Shown here in pieces: positions 61,799-64,000 of a stretch of DNA of 64,000 nt. The DNA is from CAVROP01 sp050008495 (GTDB lineage Bacteria > Acidobacteriota > Terriglobia > UBA7540): NCBI GenBank assembly GCA_050008495.1, contig JBEKMN010000043.1, positions 1 to 64,000 of the forward strand. The letters are read 5' to 3'. Within the stretch, counting starts at the first letter, position 1. The number at the start of each line of letters is the position of its first letter. The notes under the pieces are model-generated. The model searched no databases. It saw only the letters and a program-made list of their open reading frames with translations, and was not told where the DNA came from. Both the position numbers and the translations under genes were made by a program.

Positions 61799-64000
61799 TC
61801 AACGCGCGAGTGTCCCCTGAAGGCGGATGTCGCGGCAGGAGGCGCCCACGAAAACCTTCCGGCTTCCACGGGCGGTTGCCCACCCGTGCGTATCCGCCGA
61901 CCAGTAAGACAGTTGCCTGAGATCGACGTGGAACGTTACGCTGGCGGCACGGCCCGGCGCGAGTTCGATGCGACGGAAGCCAACGAGAGACCTTGAAGCC
62001 ATCGGGGCGGGAGGATTCTCGACAGGCCCCACGTACGCTTGTGGGACCTCCGCGCCCGCCCTCGAGCCGGTATTGCGAACCGTGAATATCACATCGAAGC
62101 CGTTCACGACTTGCCTCACGGCGAGCCCGGAGTATTCGAAATGCGTGTAGGATAGCCCGTGCCCGAACGGGAACAGCGGCTCGATCTGTTGTTGGTCGTA
62201 CCATCGGTAGCCCACCGCGATGCCTTCGGAATAAGTCACCGGGGGCGCAACCGGGATCGTTCCGCCCCGAGCGGGCGGCTGCCGGGGCGGCCCGAGACGT
62301 TCCGGATGTCCGGCCGCGCGCGCCGGGGTGTCCTCGAGTTTCGCGGTGAAGGTGACCGGCAGCCTGCCGGCGGGGTTCGCACGTCCGAGGGCAAGATCCG
62401 CCGTGGCCCAACCTCCTTCCTGGCCGGGGTACCACATTTCGAGGATGGCGAGTACCTTGTCCCTCCAGGGCATCGCAACCGGGCCGCCGGTATTCAGAAT
62501 GACGACCGTCCTCGGGTTCGCCGCCGCGACCTTCTCGATCAGGTCGTCCTGATTCTCGGGTAACGAAAACGAGCCTCCCATCCCGCTCCAAACAGATACC
62601 ACGGTTGTCCTCGCGGTCTTCGCCACGACGACGGCGGCGTCAATGCCCGCCCGGCGGAACTGCGGCGTGATCCAGGAGAAGCGGATGCTCAGGGGCCCTT
62701 GACCGATGGAGTTCGCGGTGAAGGCGATCTGGTGGGGGCCGGCGGTCAGTCGGATCGTTCCAATGCCGTTGTCCCGTTCGTCAGTCGTGGGGAGCAAGCT
62801 GGACCACTTCTTGGTTACCATGCCGCTCCCACCGAAGCCCGGGCCGCCGGTCCTTGCGACCAGGCGGCCATCGATGGCCACCGTCCCTCCGCCTTCGGAC
62901 CCGCCCGTCAAGGCCGGCTGCACCATGAGCGTGTAATCCCCAGCCTCGGGAGCGGCGAGTACTCCCGTCCACGAATAGTCCGCGCCGGAGGCGAGCGCCG
63001 ATGGGCCTTGGAAATCCACCGTCTGGTCAACCTGGGCCGGTCCGGATTCCTCCGCGCTACACTGGCGCAGCAACCCCGGCCGCCCGGCGTGAGAGAGCGC
63101 GGAGCCCGGGATTACAACGCCGGTCAGGTCGACGCCCACAGAGTAGGCGATTTTGGCTCGCGGCGAGAGCCGCCGAAGAGCGTCAAGCGGCGATACCAGG
63201 CGGTCTTCAAAACCGTAGGCGCGCTCGCCCAGAAACCCAGCGGCAAGCTGACCGGCGGTGGGGCCGATCAGGGCGAGTGACGCCAAATCTTCGGCGGTCA
63301 ACGGTAGCGTGCCTGCGTCGTTCTTGAGCAGCACGGCGCCCTCCGTGGCGATGCGGCGCACGAGCTTCGCATGTGCTTCGACGTCGATCGCTCGCGGCCG
63401 TGCGGGTGGCTTCCCGTCGAGAAGATGGAAGCGATCCATCTGCACCAGGATGCGCGCCAGCGCCTGGTCGATGGCCGAAACCGGAATCGCGCCGGTCTCG
63501 ACGGCGGCTTTCAGCGCATCGGTGAACTGAGGCCCGCCTCGGCGCCCGGCGATCTCGCGGCCGGGCATTTCCAAATCCAGACCTTGAGTGATTGCCTGCG
63601 GGCTGTGCACCGCGCCCCAGTCTGAGGTCACGAACCCCGCGAAGCCCCAAGCTCCCCGCAGGATGCCGTTGAGCAGATCGGCGTTCTCGCACGCCCAGGG
63701 GCCGTTGATCCGGTTGTACGAGCACATCACCGACGCCACGCCGGCTTCCACCGCGGCCTGGAAAGCAGGCAGGTAGATTTCGTGCAGCGTCCGCTCGTCG
63801 ATCGAGGGGTTGTCGGAACCGTTGTAACCGGCCAGATGCTTCACCTGAGCCATGATGCCCTGACTCTGGATGCCCGCGATCTCGGACGAGGCCAAGCGAG
63901 CGGAGAGATAAGAATCTTCGCTCAGGGACGTATGGTTGCGGCGGAACAGAGGGTCGCGAACGATGTTGACTTGAGGGGCTAACAGGACCTGCTGCCCGAG
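61799..64000 (-). CDS. GH3 beta-glycosidase (5' end beyond the window)
   Basis: 733 codons are present and the frame is open through position 64000, so the N-terminus is missing. The GH3 N-domain has VLLAPQVNIVRDPLFRRNHT, KHLAGYN, CSYNRINGPWACEN and the nucleophile Asp in FVTSDWGAVHSP (codon 63622-63620). The C-domain is interrupted by a PA14-like insert (SWTGVLAAPEAGDYTLMVQP ... GTIRLTAGPHQIAFTANSIG), and a fibronectin-III-like domain closes the protein (DVIFTVRNTGSRAGAEVPQA). GH3 with PA14 is typical for beta-glucosidases and beta-xylosidases. It converges on the GH31 gene. Confidence 0.9.
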   Translation of the reverse strand, partial: LGQQVLLAPQVNIVRDPLFRRNHTSLSEDSYLSARLASSEIAGIQSQGIMAQVKHLAGYNGSDNPSIDERTLHEIYLPAFQAAVEAGVASVMCSYNRINGPWACENADLLNGILRGAWGFAGFVTSDWGAVHSPQAITQGLDLEMPGREIAGRRGGPQFTDALKAAVETGAIPVSAIDQALARILVQMDRFHLLDGKPPARPRAIDVEAHAKLVRRIATEGAVLLKNDAGTLPLTAEDLASLALIGPTAGQLAAGFLGERAYGFEDRLVSPLDALRRLSPRAKIAYSVGVDLTGVVIPGSALSHAGRPGLLRQCSAEESGPAQVDQTVDFQGPSALASGADYSWTGVLAAPEAGDYTLMVQPALTGGSEGGGTVAIDGRLVARTGGPGFGGSGMVTKKWSSLLPTTDERDNGIGTIRLTAGPHQIAFTANSIGQGPLSIRFSWITPQFRRAGIDAAVVVAKTARTTVVSVWSGMGGSFSLPENQDDLIEKVAAANPRTVVILNTGGPVAMPWRDKVLAILEMWYPGQEGGWATADLALGRANPAGRLPVTFTAKLEDTPARAAGHPERLGPPRQPPARGGTIPVAPPVTYSEGIAVGYRWYDQQQIEPLFPFGHGLSYTHFEYSGLAVRQVVNGFDVIFTVRNTGSRAGAEVPQAYVGPVENPPAPMASRSLVGFRRIELAPGRAASVTFHVDLRQLSYWSADTHGWATARGSRKVFVGASCRDIRLQGTLAR

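Overview
The window is high-GC bacterial DNA that most resembles an Acidobacteriota chromosome, probably a soil or environmental member. No rRNA gene is present, so this rests on gene content: a very large SBBP-repeat/choice-of-anchor-D secreted protein, an Oar-like TonB receptor with an N-terminal carboxypeptidase-regulatory domain, an overlapping sigma factor and TPR-bearing Ser/Thr kinase pair, a MacB/FtsX-like permease of the type expanded in this phylum, DUF5995, DUF4256, and dispersed hairpin repeats. No tRNA, rRNA or CRISPR array was seen.

Layout. 0-2.5 kb (minus): a FAD oxidoreductase of the UDP-galactopyranose-mutase-like type and a nucleotide-sugar epimerase, probably for surface polysaccharide. 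3.3-15.7 kb (plus): a Tad/Flp pilus locus with two tandem Flp pilins (the second only 54 aa), prepilin peptidase, CpaB, CpaC secretin, CpaE, CpaF, TadB and TadC. It is followed by a 31-aa membrane microprotein, a DUF192 protein, two uncharacterised membrane-anchored proteins and an AAA+ ATPase with an N-terminal winged-helix-like region. No TadE/F/G pseudopilin gene is visible. 15.8-22.5 kb: the giant secreted propeller protein, a small outer-membrane barrel, a TonB energy transducer and a SPOR lipoprotein. 22.5-34.1 kb: mixed genes, including a Cys-rich small protein, a single-domain response regulator, gamma-glutamyltranspeptidase, a lower-GC patch with DUF4256, murA-murB, a patatin and a MOSC protein. 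34.4-37.7 kb (minus): sigma factor overlapping a Ser/Thr kinase. 38.1-44.5 kb: a decaying region with a secreted protein whose reading frame continues past stops, an ABC permease and a VOC protein that both carry out-of-frame internal deletions, DUF5995, and transposase debris.

44.5-64 kb is the most interesting part: a glycan-utilisation locus. It encodes a GH42 beta-galactosidase, an APC-family permease, a LacI-family regulator, a NIPSNAP-like small protein, a NagB-like sugar-phosphate isomerase, a PfkB kinase, an Oar-like TonB receptor, a large TPR protein, a GH31 alpha-xylosidase/alpha-glucosidase and a GH3 enzyme cut by the window end. Four promoters in it share one architecture: a sigma-70-like -35/-10 followed at about +1 to +17 by a GGTACCGGTACC-type palindrome with a central CpG, the kind of site LacI-family proteins bind. 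The sites stand before GH42 (44557), the permease (48552, minus strand), the NIPSNAP/NagB/PfkB cluster (50046) and the TonB receptor (52832). I infer a single local LacI regulon controlling outer-membrane uptake, periplasmic cleavage, inner-membrane transport and sugar phosphorylation. Two of its enzymes, the NagB-like protein and GH42, have altered active-site motifs, so the substrate may not be standard. A GH31 + GH42 + GH3 set would fit a xyloglucan-like oligosaccharide, but this is inference.
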